Part shown: positions 15,020 through 28,647 of the stretch, piece by piece
How positions within the stretch are numbered: the first letter of the stretch is position 1
Layout of the letters: each line of letters opens with the position of its first letter
Source of the DNA: DATCLS01 sp035296625
GTDB lineage: Bacteria; Actinomycetota; Acidimicrobiia; Acidimicrobiales; VFJN01
Reading direction: 5' to 3'
DNA length: 64,000 bases
NCBI GenBank assembly: GCA_035296625.1
Contig: DATHAO010000013.1
Location: 1-64,000, forward strand
The notes under the pieces: generated by a model
Told to the model about the DNA's origin: nothing
Databases searched by the model: none
Seen by the model: the letters and a program-made list of their open reading frames with translations, nothing else
Translations under genes and position numbers: made by a program

Positions 15020-17566
15020 GTGCTCAGCGTCTCGGTGCACGACTTGCGGGCGCACGTCTCGCGATACCTGCTCACCTTCCTCGCCGTCGCCCTCGGTGTT
15101 GCCTTCGTCAGTGGCGTGAACACGCTGACCGACACGATCACCCGTACCTTCGACGATCTGTTCACCCGCGCGTACGAGGGGACGGACGTCTACGTCCGGG
15201 GCATCAGCCAGTTCGACGCGGGCGCGCCGGGCCTCGGTGCCGGCGTGCCCCGGCCCTCGATCGACGGCAACCTCGTCTTCGAGGTCGGGGCCCTGCCGGG
15301 TGTGGCCGACGTGGCCGGCACGGTCCAGGGCTACGCCCAGCTGCTCGACGAGGAGGGCCGCCCCTCGGGTGGCGACGCCCTCGGCGGCCCGACGTTCGGC
15401 CGCAACTGGGTCGACGTCGAGGACCTGAACCCCTTCGACCTGGTCGCCGGCGGCCACCCGCCGAGCGGGCCGGGCGAGGTCGTGATCGACGCGGCGGCCG
15501 CCGACGACGCCGGCTACCGGGTGGGCGACGAGGCCCAGGTGCAGACGAGCGACGGCGTCCACGACGTCATCGTGACCGGCATCGCCCGCTACGGCGGCAC
15601 CGAGGGGACCGGGGCCCCGAGCTTCGTGCTGTTCGACGAGGCCACGGCCGTCGAGCTGCTGGGCGGCGGCACCGGGAAGGTGGCCGGCGTGGGTGTGGTC
15701 GCCGCCCCCGGCCAGGACCCCCTCGAACTGCGCGACCGCGTCGCCTCGGTCGTCGGGGGCCGGGCGGAGGTCGTCACCGGCGACCAGCTCACCGAGGAGA
15801 GCCAGTCGTCCTACCGCCAGAACCTCGCCTACGTGCGGACGTTCCTCCTCGTCTTCGCCCTCATCTCGGTGGCCGTCGGGGGCTTCGTCATCTACACGAG
15901 CTTCTCGTTCATCGTGGCCCAGCAGCAGCGCCAGGTGGCGCTGCTGCGCGCCCTCGGTGCCAGCCGCACCCAGGTGCTGGCGTCGATCGCCGCCGAGGCG
16001 CTGATCGTGGGCGTGCTGGCCTCGGCGGTCGGGTACGCGCTGGGCGTCGGTCTGGCGACGGTCTTGACCCGCGTGCTCGTCGCCGACGGCGCCGCCCGCG
16101 TTGCCGTGCTGCCGGGCTCGGCCGCCGTGGCGCTGGCCATCGGCACGCTGGCCACGATCGGATCGGCGTTCTTCCCGGCGCTGCGGGCGGCCCGGATCCC
16201 TCCGGTCGCTGCCATGCGCGACGTCGCCGTCGACGTCAGCTACCGCTCGCCGCGGCGCCTGGCGGCGGGTGCGCTCGTGGCGGCGCCGGGGGCCTACGCG
16301 CTCGTGCGCGGCGCGCTGGACCACGACGTGCGGTGGGCGGCGGGCGGGGCGCTGGCCGTGTTCACCGCCGTGATCGTGCTCGGGCCCGTGCTGGCGCGCC
16401 CGGCGTCGGTCGTGCTCGGCGCCCTGCTGCCCGGCGTCCGCGGCATCGTGGGCCGCCTCGCCCAGCAGAACGCCGCCCGCAACGCCAAGCGGACCGCCTC
16501 GACGGCGTCCGCACTGATGATCGGCCTGGGCGTCGTCACGCTCGTGCTCGTGGCGAACGCGTCGGTGCGGGCATCGATCGACGAGCTGGTCGACCGCCAG
16601 TTCCGCGGCGACTACGTGGTCGATGCCGGCCCGGCGTTCAGCGTCGGCGGTCTGGCCCCGGGCGTGGCCCACACGATCGCCGGGTTGCCCGACGTCGACG
16701 CCGCCACGGGCGTGCGGTTCGGCTTCGCGGTGATCGGCGGCGCCACGGCCACGATCGGCGGCCTCGACACCGCGGCCGCCCCGGCGGTGCTCGACGTCGG
16801 CGTCGTGGAGGGCGACCTGGCGAGCCTGGGTGTCGACGGGGTGGCGGTGGCCGAGGACGTGGCTCGCGACCACGGGTTGCGGGTCGGCGACACGATCGAG
16901 GTGTCGTTCACCGACACCGGCCTGCGCACGCTGCGGGTGGGGGCGGTGCTGGCGGCCGGGGACCTCACCGGCGACTACGTCATGGACCTCGAGGGGTTCG
17001 CCGCCAACTTCCCCGAGATCGACGACGTCCAGGTGTGGATCGCCACGGTCGAGGACGTGGGCGCCGCCGAGGCCGAGGCGGCCATCGGCCAGGTCCTCGC
17101 CCCGTTCCCGGCCGCCGACCTGCAGGACCTGCAGGCCTACAAGGACGCCACCAAGGCCCGGTTCGATCCCGTGCTCGTGCTGATCAACGTGCTCCTGGCG
17201 CTCACGGTGCTCGTCGCCATGGTCGGCATCGTGAACACGATGGTGCTCTCGATCGTCGAGCGCCGCCGGGAGATCGGCCTGATGCGGGCGGTCGGCGGCC
17301 TGCGCAGCCAGGTGCGGGCCGCCGTCCGCTGGGAGGCGCTGCTCATCTCGAGCTTCGGTCTGGCCGCGGCCGTGGCGGTAGGCACGGCGTTCGCCTGGGT
17401 GCTCGTGCGCGCGCTGGCCGAGCAGGGGTTCTCGGTGTTCGCCGTGCCGGTCCGCCAGCTGGCGGCCGTGACCGCCGTGATGCTGGTCCTCACGCTGGTG
17501 GCGTCGCTCGTGCCGGCGGTGTGGGCCGGCCGGCGCGACATCCTCACCGCCATCGCCGTGGACTGA
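15020..17566 (+). CDS. FtsX-like ABC permease, duplicated type
   Basis: An 848-aa permease with two FtsX units. An N-terminal TM helix (LLTFLAVALGVAFVSGVN) is followed by a large extracytoplasmic MacB-like domain (about 45-265). The first FtsX TM bundle (about 270-390) includes FVIYTSFSFIVAQQQRQVALLRALGAS, and after a middle helix pair and a second extracytoplasmic domain the last bundle (about 720-845) includes IVNTMVLSIVERRREIGLMRAVGG. The paired signature after TM2 in each unit is diagnostic. It forms a two-gene operon with the upstream ATPase. Substrate unknown. Confidence 0.9.
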   Translation: MLSVSVHDLRAHVSRYLLTFLAVALGVAFVSGVNTLTDTITRTFDDLFTRAYEGTDVYVRGISQFDAGAPGLGAGVPRPSIDGNLVFEVGALPGVADVAGTVQGYAQLLDEEGRPSGGDALGGPTFGRNWVDVEDLNPFDLVAGGHPPSGPGEVVIDAAAADDAGYRVGDEAQVQTSDGVHDVIVTGIARYGGTEGTGAPSFVLFDEATAVELLGGGTGKVAGVGVVAAPGQDPLELRDRVASVVGGRAEVVTGDQLTEESQSSYRQNLAYVRTFLLVFALISVAVGGFVIYTSFSFIVAQQQRQVALLRALGASRTQVLASIAAEALIVGVLASAVGYALGVGLATVLTRVLVADGAARVAVLPGSAAVALAIGTLATIGSAFFPALRAARIPPVAAMRDVAVDVSYRSPRRLAAGALVAAPGAYALVRGALDHDVRWAAGGALAVFTAVIVLGPVLARPASVVLGALLPGVRGIVGRLAQQNAARNAKRTASTASALMIGLGVVTLVLVANASVRASIDELVDRQFRGDYVVDAGPAFSVGGLAPGVAHTIAGLPDVDAATGVRFGFAVIGGATATIGGLDTAAAPAVLDVGVVEGDLASLGVDGVAVAEDVARDHGLRVGDTIEVSFTDTGLRTLRVGAVLAAGDLTGDYVMDLEGFAANFPEIDDVQVWIATVEDVGAAEAEAAIGQVLAPFPAADLQDLQAYKDATKARFDPVLVLINVLLALTVLVAMVGIVNTMVLSIVERRREIGLMRAVGGLRSQVRAAVRWEALLISSFGLAAAVAVGTAFAWVLVRALAEQGFSVFAVPVRQLAAVTAVMLVLTLVASLVPAVWAGRRDILTAIAVD

Positions 17567-17607
17567 CGGCGCCACAAGGCGGCCGCCGGGGCCCGCCTCG
17601 GTCCCGG

Positions 17608-18909
17608 TCAGCTGGTGGTCGGCGCGGGCTCGGCCGGCTCGCGGTCGGACGAGGTCCGTGTGATGCGCACCTCGGTGATGGCCCGCCCGTTCACGTCGGT
17701 GACCGCGAACCTCCAGGGACCGGCCTGGACCACGTCGCCCGGCTCCTCGGGCAGGCGCCCGAGCCGCTCGAGGATGTAGCCGGCGACCGTGGCGTAGGGG
17801 CCCTCGGGCACCTCGATGCCGATGTCGGGCAGGTCGTGCACCGGGAACCGGCCGGGCAGCACGTACGCTCCGTCGGCCTCGCGCCTGATGTCCGCCGTGT
17901 CGCGGTCCGCCTCGTCGTAGATCTCGCCGACGACCTCTTCGACCAGGTCCTCGACCGTGATGATGCCCTCGGCCCCGCCGTGCTCGTTGATCACGATGGC
18001 CATCTGAGCCCTGCGGACCTGCATGTCGCGCAGCGCCTCGAGCACGGTGACCGACTCGGGGAAAAGCATGGCGGGCTGCACCTGCGCGCCGACCGTGCAG
18101 GTCGGGTCGTCGGAGAGCAGGTCCCGCAGGTGCACGATGCCCACCGACTCGTCGAGGCTGCGGGCGTGGCCCACCGGCGCCCGCGAGTGGCCCGATGCCA
18201 CCAGCTCGTCGCGCCCGGCCGTGCAGGTCTCCTCGGGGTCGAGGACCAGTACGTCGGTGCGGGGCCGAAGCACGTCGTGCAGGGTCCGCTCGCCGATGTC
18301 GAACGCGCCGTCGATGATGTTGCGCTGGTGGGGGGAGAAGTTGGCCTGCGTGGCGACCATGTCGCGCAGCTCCTCCTCGGTGATGTCCTCGCCCTGCCGG
18401 TTGGGATCGGCGCCGAGCAGGCGTACCACCAGGTCGGTCGACGCGGAGAGGAGCCACACGGCCGGGCGTGTGAGCGTGGCCATCGCCGCCAGCGGACGGG
18501 CGGACAGCATGGCCCAGCGCTCGGCCCGCTGCATGGCGATGCGCTTCGGGGCCAGCTCGCCGAAGACCAGCGTGAGGTACGAGAGGATGATCGTGACGAT
18601 CACGATCGAGGCCGGCTCCGCGGCCCCGCCGAGGAAGCCGAGCGAGTCCTGGAGCGGCTTGGCCAGCGACACGGCGGCCGAGGCCGAGGCAAGGAACCCG
18701 GCGACAGTGATGCCGATCTGGATCGTCGCAAGGAACTGGTTCGGCTCGCGGGCGAGGCGGGCGAGCAGGGCGCCGGTGGCCGACTTCCTCTCGAGGCGCT
18801 GGATCTGCCCCTCACGCAGCGACACGAGTGCCATCTCGGTGCCCGAGAAGGCGGCGTTGATGATCACCAGGGCGCCCACGAGGGCGATCTGGGGAAGGAC
18901 GCCGCTCAC
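17608..18909 (-). CDS. CNNM/CorC/HlyC-family CBS-domain membrane protein
   Basis: A 433-aa protein with an N-terminal DUF21 (CNNM) membrane domain of about 190 residues, including VIINAAFSGTEMALVSL, GITVAGFLASASAAVSL and LVFGELAPKRIAMQ. A CBS pair follows (about 215-340; VLRPRTDVLVLDPE and MAIVINEHGGAEGIITVEDL), then a C-terminal CorC_HlyC domain (about 350-425). Family members are proposed magnesium exporters or sodium/magnesium exchangers regulated by nucleotide binding to the CBS pair; the haemolysin label is historical. I start at GTG 18909, just before the first helix. It converges on the FtsX gene. Confidence 0.9.
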   Translation of the reverse strand: MSGVLPQIALVGALVIINAAFSGTEMALVSLREGQIQRLERKSATGALLARLAREPNQFLATIQIGITVAGFLASASAAVSLAKPLQDSLGFLGGAAEPASIVIVTIILSYLTLVFGELAPKRIAMQRAERWAMLSARPLAAMATLTRPAVWLLSASTDLVVRLLGADPNRQGEDITEEELRDMVATQANFSPHQRNIIDGAFDIGERTLHDVLRPRTDVLVLDPEETCTAGRDELVASGHSRAPVGHARSLDESVGIVHLRDLLSDDPTCTVGAQVQPAMLFPESVTVLEALRDMQVRRAQMAIVINEHGGAEGIITVEDLVEEVVGEIYDEADRDTADIRREADGAYVLPGRFPVHDLPDIGIEVPEGPYATVAGYILERLGRLPEEPGDVVQAGPWRFAVTDVNGRAITEVRITRTSSDREPAEPAPTTS

Positions 18910-19149
18910 GGCCGGGCCCGGCGCCGCAGCGGGCGGGGATCGCGGGCGACGGGGGCGCCCGGTGGGGTGGGGCGAGGGGCTGGGGGTTCGGGGTGGTCCA
19001 CGGGGATCGGCCTCAGGATAACGCCGGACGTGGTCGGGACCGTCGGGCCATGGGTGATGGCCACGGGGTACCCCGTCGGCGCCGGCCGAAGCCGCGTCGA
19101 CAAGCACGGCGTGGCGAGGCATGGGCCGGCGTGGGGCACCATGCAGGCC

Positions 19150-19542
19150 ATGCCGACCCCCGTCACCCTGTCGCTCGAGGCCGAGGCGTTCGTCGCCGAA
19201 CGCCACCTCGCCACGTTGACCACGCTGCGCCCCGACGGCTCGCCTCACGTCGTGGCCGTCGGCTTCACGTGGGACGCCGCGACCGGGCTGGCCCGGGTCA
19301 TCACGTTCGCTCCCTCGCGCAAGGCCCGGAACCTGGTGGCGGCGCCCGGCAGCAGGGCGGCGGTGTGCCAGGTGGACGGCGGGCGGTGGCTCACGCTCGA
19401 GGGATCGGCCACGGTGAACGACGACCCGGCGCGGGTGGCCGAGGGGGTGCGGCGCTATGCCGAGCGCTACCGCCAGCCCGGCGAGCGCGCCGACCGGGTC
19501 GTCATCGAGATCGTTGTGGACCGGGTACTGGGCCGGGCATGA
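19150..19542 (+). CDS. PPOX-class F420-dependent oxidoreductase-like protein
   Basis: A 130-aa split-barrel flavin/deazaflavin-binding protein of the pyridoxamine 5'-phosphate oxidase superfamily. LATLTTLRPDGSPHVVAVGF is the family signature strand-turn, followed by SRKARNLVAAPGSRAAVC and WLTLEGSATVNDDPARV. In actinobacteria this compact form generally binds F420 and reduces or protects small heteroaromatics; cofactor choice cannot be decided from sequence alone. In-frame ATGs lie at 19141 and 19150; I use 19150. The stop codon falls inside the first unit of a downstream tandem repeat. Confidence 0.8.
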   Translation: MPTPVTLSLEAEAFVAERHLATLTTLRPDGSPHVVAVGFTWDAATGLARVITFAPSRKARNLVAAPGSRAAVCQVDGGRWLTLEGSATVNDDPARVAEGVRRYAERYRQPGERADRVVIEIVVDRVLGRA

Positions 19543-19730
19543 CCCGAGGCCGCGCCGGGCCGAGCATGACCCGAGCCCGCGCCGGGCATGACCCGAGCCC
19601 GCGGCGGGCCGAGCATGATCCGAGGCCGCGCCGGACCGGGCCTGGTGCGGCCCTGGGCCTGGTGCGGCCTTGAGCCTGGCCGGGGCATGGGCCTGGCCGA
19701 GGCATGGGCCTGGCCCGGGCATGGACTGGG
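19535..19730 (+). repeat. degenerate GC-rich tandem repeat array
   Basis: Alternating 22- and 27-nt units (starting GGGCATGACCCGAG and GGGCCGAGCATGACC) form a 49-nt period repeated twice from 19535 to 19632. They are followed by two copies of a 15-nt GGGCCTGGTGCGGCC segment and then 16-17-nt GCATGGGCCTGGCC units. The array begins inside the last codons of the PPOX gene and fills the gap up to the SnoaL-like gene. No ORF in it looks coding. Confidence 0.7.
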
Positions 19731-19846
19731 GCCGGGCGCATCGGCCGGGGCACCGGCCGAGGCGGGATGGGCTGAGCGCTGCCTGAGCCGGCCGTAGCCC
19801 GGTCGCAGCCGGGGGCCGGCTCGGGGCCGCCCGGGCTCGCCGCTCC

Positions 19847-20233
19847 TCAGTCGTCGGCCGGATGCATGGCGGCTGCGTCGAAGAAGGCGCGCATCGTCGT
19901 GATGCGGCCGTCGTCGTCGAAGGTCATGTGGTCGATGATGTCGATGGCGTAGACCTCGCCGCCCAGGTTGGGCCGGGCCTGCATCGTGAACGTCGCCTCG
20001 GCGCCGATCACGACCCGGATGCCCAGCGGGCGCAGCTCGACGCCGTCGGGCACGGCCTGCGTCTCGTCCCAGAACGCGCCGATGGCCTCGCGGCCCTCGC
20101 GCCGGGGCGTGCCCACGGGGTCCTCGATCCAGGCGTCGTCGGTGAAGCAGCCGAGCCAGGCCTCGCGGTCACCTGCGGTGAAGGCGGCGAGGTAGGCGTC
20201 GATCGTCTTGTCGATGGCGGCGCGGTCGACCAT
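19847..20233 (-). CDS. SnoaL-like (NTF2-fold) protein
   Basis: A 128-aa protein of the NTF2-like superfamily: IDAYLAAFTAGDREAWLGCF, DDAWIEDPVGTPRREGREAI and a late IDIIDHMTFDDDGRITTMRA segment are the usual strands and helix of SnoaL/ketosteroid-isomerase-like folds. Related proteins isomerise, hydrate or simply bind small hydrophobic molecules. ATG 20233 has a TACGGT box 6 nt upstream and no Shine-Dalgarno. Function unknown. Confidence 0.82.
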   Translation of the reverse strand: MVDRAAIDKTIDAYLAAFTAGDREAWLGCFTDDAWIEDPVGTPRREGREAIGAFWDETQAVPDGVELRPLGIRVVIGAEATFTMQARPNLGGEVYAIDIIDHMTFDDDGRITTMRAFFDAAAMHPADD

Positions 20234-20239
20234 GCGGCC

Positions 20240-20245
20240 ACCGTA
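20240..20245 (-). promoter_or_regulatory. TACGGT -10 box, leaderless start of SnoaL-like gene
   Basis: TACGGT on the minus strand, 6-nt spacer, then ATG 20233. Confidence 0.55.
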
Positions 20246-20309
20246 GTCCTGACGGGTCGTCAGATGTAGGCCTGCGGTTCGCCCTCTGCGCGAGAGCGCC
20301 CAACGCCGG

Positions 20310-21629
20310 CTACGCCGCCGGGTTCTCGACGCCGCCAGGCCGCTCCCGCCGTCCGGGGCGCTCGTCGGCCCCGAAGATGATGCGTGGCCCCCGGTCCCAC
20401 GTCAGGTAGCTCCACGCCCAGTTGAGCAGCACCGACGCCCGGTTCCGGACGCCCGCGAGGTAGAGCAGGTGCAGGCCGAGCCAGGCCAGCCAGGCGATCG
20501 TGCCGTGCAGCTTGATCCCGAACGGCAGCTCCGCCACGGCCGACCGACGGCCGATCGTGGCCATGGTGCCCCGATCGACGAAGTGGAACGGCTGGGTGCC
20601 CTTGCCCTCCAGCAGCCGGGTGATCTGGCGCGCCACGTGCGCTCCCGACTGCATGGCCACGGGGGCGAGCTGGGGCAGCGGGTCGCCCGAGCCGCCGGGG
20701 GCGGCCGCCAGGTCCCCGATGGCCCACACGCCGCCATGGCCGGGCACGGCCAGATCGGGGCCGACCACGACGCGGCCCTGCCTGGCGGTATCGAGGCCGA
20801 GGGCCTCGGCCAGGGGGTGGGCCCGCACGCCGGCTGCCCACACGACTGTCTCGGTGGGGAGCACGTCGCCGGAGGCGAAGCGGACGTGATCGGCGGTCAC
20901 CTGGTCGACCGCCTCGCCGAAACGCAGCTCGACGCCCCGGGCCTCGAGCGTGGCCATGGCGTGGCGCTGCGAGCTGGGGGCGAACCCCCCGAGCGGGGCG
21001 TCGCGCATCTCGACGAGCACGACGCGGGCCCGGGTCATGTCGAGGCGGGGGTAGTCGTTGCGGAACACGGTGGCGAACAGCTCGGCCAGGGCCCCGGCGG
21101 TCTCGACGCCGGTGGGACCGCCGCCCACGACCACGAACGTGAGCGCCCCCTTCGCCACGAGCGAGGGGTCCACGTCGGCCGCCTCGAACCGCTCGATCAT
21201 GTGGTTGCGCACGATCTCGGCGTCCTCCAGCGTGTACAGGGGGAACGCGTGCTCGGCCGCGCCGGTGATGCCGAACCACGTGGTCACGGCGCCGGCGGCC
21301 AGCACGAGGTGGTCGAACGCGATGTGCTCCTGCTGCTGACCGGCGTCGAGCCGGTCGACTGCGACGGTGCGCCGGCCCCAGTCGACGCCGGTGACCCGGC
21401 CCCGCCGGAACGTGACGTTGCGCTGCCGGTGGAACAGGCCCCGGATCGGGTGCGCCACGTCGGCCGCGTTCAGCCCCGCCGTGGCCACCTGGTAGAGCAG
21501 CGGCTGGAACGTCGTGTAGTTCTGCTGGTCGACGATGGTGACGTCGACCGGCGCCTTGGCCAGGTCCCGGGCGGCGGCGAGACCGGCGAACCCGGCGCCG
21601 ACGATGACGACGTGGGGACGGACGCCCAT
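20310..21629 (-). CDS. ndh: type II NADH dehydrogenase (NDH-2-like FAD oxidoreductase)
   Basis: A 439-aa two-dinucleotide-fold flavoprotein. The FAD Rossmann motif HVVIVGAGFAGLAAARDLAK lies at the N-terminus and the NADH motif TFVVVGGGPTGVETAGALAEL at about 170. The FAD-binding VWAIGDLAAAPG comes later, and the C-terminus has a membrane-associating amphipathic/hydrophobic region (HGTIAWLAWLGLHLLYLAG). NFTTFQPLLYQ-type motifs (here YTTFQPLLYQVATAGL) are typical of NDH-2, which oxidises NADH with quinone without pumping protons. AGGAG precedes ATG 21629. Confidence 0.9.
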   Translation of the reverse strand: MGVRPHVVIVGAGFAGLAAARDLAKAPVDVTIVDQQNYTTFQPLLYQVATAGLNAADVAHPIRGLFHRQRNVTFRRGRVTGVDWGRRTVAVDRLDAGQQQEHIAFDHLVLAAGAVTTWFGITGAAEHAFPLYTLEDAEIVRNHMIERFEAADVDPSLVAKGALTFVVVGGGPTGVETAGALAELFATVFRNDYPRLDMTRARVVLVEMRDAPLGGFAPSSQRHAMATLEARGVELRFGEAVDQVTADHVRFASGDVLPTETVVWAAGVRAHPLAEALGLDTARQGRVVVGPDLAVPGHGGVWAIGDLAAAPGGSGDPLPQLAPVAMQSGAHVARQITRLLEGKGTQPFHFVDRGTMATIGRRSAVAELPFGIKLHGTIAWLAWLGLHLLYLAGVRNRASVLLNWAWSYLTWDRGPRIIFGADERPGRRERPGGVENPAA

Positions 21630-21655
21630 GGCGCGCTCCTAGCTCGTGAAAGGCT

Positions 21656-22516
21656 TCACAAGAAGCCTAGCGGGGACTCCTCGGGTTCTTCCCCCGAATT
21701 CGCGACCGGGACGGGGGAATCGGCCGAGCCGGCCGGTGCCTTCGGGGGCAGTTGGCAGCCCGGGCACCAGAACGTCTGGCGCGCCTGGTCGCCCTGGCGC
21801 CGCACCCGGATCGCCACCCCGCAGCGAGGACAGGCCCGGCCGGGCTTGCCATAGACCGCCACGCCGCCGGCGTGGGTGACACGGGGACCGCCGCCCAGGT
21901 TCGCCCGTAGCAGCCGGTGGGCGACCGTCCAGAGCCGGCGCCGGAGCGCCTCGTCGACGTCGCGCAGCGGCGTGAACGGGTCGACGGCGCAGGCGAAGCA
22001 GACCTCGCTCTTGTAGACGTTGCCGACGCCCGCGGCGATGCGCTGGTCGAGCAGAGCCTCGGCCAACTCGGTCGAGGGTGGGGCGGCGGACAGCCGGGCG
22101 AGCACGGCGTCGAGGTCGATCTCCGGACGGCACAGGTCGGGTCCGAGCGCGGCGACCGGGCGGGGCTCGCCGGCGTCCCGCCGGTACGTCTCGACGTCGG
22201 GGGCGGCGAAGCACACGGCCTGCCACCCGTTGTCCGCGTCGATCGCGACGCGGAGCTGGCCGCGGGGCCTCCGCCAGCGCTTGCCGCTGCGGTAGAGATG
22301 CCACGACCCGGTCATGCGCAGGTGGGTGCGCAGCGACAGCCCGCCGGCGAAGTGCACGAGCAGGTGCTTGCCCCGTGCCTCGACGCCCTCGATGCGCTCG
22401 CCCGGTCGTGGGCGCTCGCCCCGAAGCGTGGGCGCCTCGAAGCGCACGAGCGTGCGGCCCTCGAGCGCCGGGCGCATCCGGGCCGCGGCCCGGAACAGGG
22501 AGTCGCCCTCGGGCAC
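21656..22516 (-). CDS. Fpg/Nei-family DNA glycosylase/AP lyase, Nei2-like
   Basis: A 286-aa base-excision repair enzyme for oxidised pyrimidines. After Met removal the catalytic N-terminal Pro and Glu are in place (PEGDSL), a hallmark of the Nei rather than the Fpg (PELPE) branch. A helix-two-turn-helix follows (LLDQRIAAGVGNVYKSE, about 160-176) and a four-Cys zinc finger (CPRCGVAIRV ... TFWCPGC). The last 25 residues are an acidic tail. It starts 3 nt after the GlxA gene and is likely co-transcribed with it. Confidence 0.92.
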   Translation of the reverse strand: MPEGDSLFRAAARMRPALEGRTLVRFEAPTLRGERPRPGERIEGVEARGKHLLVHFAGGLSLRTHLRMTGSWHLYRSGKRWRRPRGQLRVAIDADNGWQAVCFAAPDVETYRRDAGEPRPVAALGPDLCRPEIDLDAVLARLSAAPPSTELAEALLDQRIAAGVGNVYKSEVCFACAVDPFTPLRDVDEALRRRLWTVAHRLLRANLGGGPRVTHAGGVAVYGKPGRACPRCGVAIRVRRQGDQARQTFWCPGCQLPPKAPAGSADSPVPVANSGEEPEESPLGFL

Positions 22517-22519
22517 GGC

Positions 22520-23575
22520 TCAGGAGGCCTCGGCCTCGATCGGCACGGGGCTGTCGGGGTCCGGCGTGCCCACCTCGACGACCCGGAACGTGCGCCGGTA
22601 GGCCAGGGGCGAGGTGCCGGCCAGGCGGCGGAAGTGCGTGCGCAGGCCCGTGGCCGTGCCGAACCCGCAACGCTGCGCCACGATCTCGACCGGCAGGTCG
22701 GTCGTATCGAGCAGGCGCTGGGCGTGCAGCACCCGCTGGCGGGCGAGCCACTGCATCGGCGTTGTGCCGGCCGCGGCCCGGAAGCGGCGGGCGAACGAGC
22801 GGGGGCTCATCATCGCCTGGCGGGCCATGTCCTCGACCGTGAGCGGATCGTCGAGGTGGGCGACGGCCCAGTCGAGCGTGCGGCCGATGGGATCGTCGTC
22901 GGGGCACTCGGGCACCGGGGCGTCGACGAACTGAGCCTGGCCGCCGTCGCGCTGGGGCGGCACGACCATGCGGCGGGCGAGGGCGTTGGCCACCTCGGCG
23001 CCGTGGTCCAGGCGCACGAGGTGCAGGCACAGGTCGATGCCGGCTGCCGTGCCCGCCGAGGTGTAGATGCGATCGCCGGCGTCGACGAACAGCACGTTGG
23101 GGTCGACGTCGATGGCCGGGTAGGCGGCCGCCATCTCGGCCGCGTGCATCCAGTGGGTGGTGGCCCGCCGGCCGTCGAGCAGGCCGGTCTGGGCGAGCAG
23201 GAAGGCACCGCTGCACACGCTGACGAGTCGCCCGCCGCGCCCGTGCACGGCGCGCAGCGTGTCGAGCAGGACCGGGTCGGCCGGCCGGGTGCGGTCGTGC
23301 CAGACGGGGACGACGACGGTGTCGACGTCGCCCATGTCGTCGAGCGTCCAGGGCGTCTGCAGCATCCAGTCGCCGTCGACGACGCCGGCGCTGCCGCCGG
23401 CGAGCGAGATGACGCGGAGCTCGTACCAGGGGTCGGCGTACTCCGAGCGGTCCAGGCCGAAAACCTCGTGGACAACCCCCAGCTCGAACGCGGCAAACTG
23501 CCGGCCGACGAGCGCGGCGACCTTGTGGCGCCGTGCGCCTCGCCGGGGCTGATCGGGGCGGTGTCCTCGTGACAT
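22520..23575 (-). CDS. GlxA-type transcriptional regulator (DJ-1/PfpI + AraC HTH)
   Basis: A 351-aa regulator. The N-terminal DJ-1/PfpI amidotransferase-like domain (about 20-205) carries VVPVWHDR and LVSVCSGAFLLAQTGLLDGR, with Cys at the elbow. The C-terminal AraC-type double HTH (about 240-335) includes MSPRSFARRFRAAAGTTPMQWL and IVAQRCGFGTATGLRTHFRR. Family members activate catabolic genes in response to small nitrogenous ligands. ATG 23575. The upstream space to the divergent small gene is 81 bp. Confidence 0.9.
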   Translation of the reverse strand: MSRGHRPDQPRRGARRHKVAALVGRQFAAFELGVVHEVFGLDRSEYADPWYELRVISLAGGSAGVVDGDWMLQTPWTLDDMGDVDTVVVPVWHDRTRPADPVLLDTLRAVHGRGGRLVSVCSGAFLLAQTGLLDGRRATTHWMHAAEMAAAYPAIDVDPNVLFVDAGDRIYTSAGTAAGIDLCLHLVRLDHGAEVANALARRMVVPPQRDGGQAQFVDAPVPECPDDDPIGRTLDWAVAHLDDPLTVEDMARQAMMSPRSFARRFRAAAGTTPMQWLARQRVLHAQRLLDTTDLPVEIVAQRCGFGTATGLRTHFRRLAGTSPLAYRRTFRVVEVGTPDPDSPVPIEAEAS

Positions 23576-23656
23576 GGCTCTAGCTTGGCAGAATTCTTTC
23601 GGATATGCGCTGCACTGCCACTCGACCAGGCGGCGCGACGAGCCGAGGATGGAGAC

Positions 23657-23827
23657 ATGTTCAGCGTGCACTGCCCTCGACACGGCACCGAGGTGCTGCT
23701 CAGCGAGAGCCGCATCACGGCTCTTGACTCGTCCGGCGACCGGATGACGGTGCGCTGGGTCTGCTGGTGCGGCCACCAGGGTTCGCACCGCACCGGCCGC
23801 TCGCGGTCGTCCCTCGGCGCCCTCTGA
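23657..23827 (+). CDS. small Cys-rich protein (zinc-ribbon-like)
   Basis: A 56-aa protein beginning MFSVHCPRHGTEVLL and containing VRWVCWCGHQGSH. The two Cys/His knuckles (CPRH and CWCGH) could bind one zinc. I recall similar unassigned small proteins in actinobacteria with a conserved HCPRH...CWCG pattern, so I think it is real although its Shine-Dalgarno is very close to the ATG. The frame extends upstream to 23585 without homology. Function unknown. Confidence 0.6.
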   Translation: MFSVHCPRHGTEVLLSESRITALDSSGDRMTVRWVCWCGHQGSHRTGRSRSSLGAL

Positions 23828-23837
23828 GCGCCGCCGC

Positions 23838-28634
<4,797 letters not shown>

Positions 28635-28641
28635 GACGGTC

Positions 28642-28647
28642 ACGCTA
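28642..28647 (-). promoter_or_regulatory. TAGCGT -10 box, leaderless start of lhr
   Basis: TAGCGT on the minus strand, 7-nt spacer, then GTG 28634. Confidence 0.6.

Noticed and set aside
14534..18457. A 1307-codon open frame on the minus strand
   Set aside because: It is antisense to the ABC ATPase, FtsX permease and part of the CorC-like gene. Its His/Arg/Asp-rich composition is the usual mirror of GC-rich coding sequence and no domain is visible.
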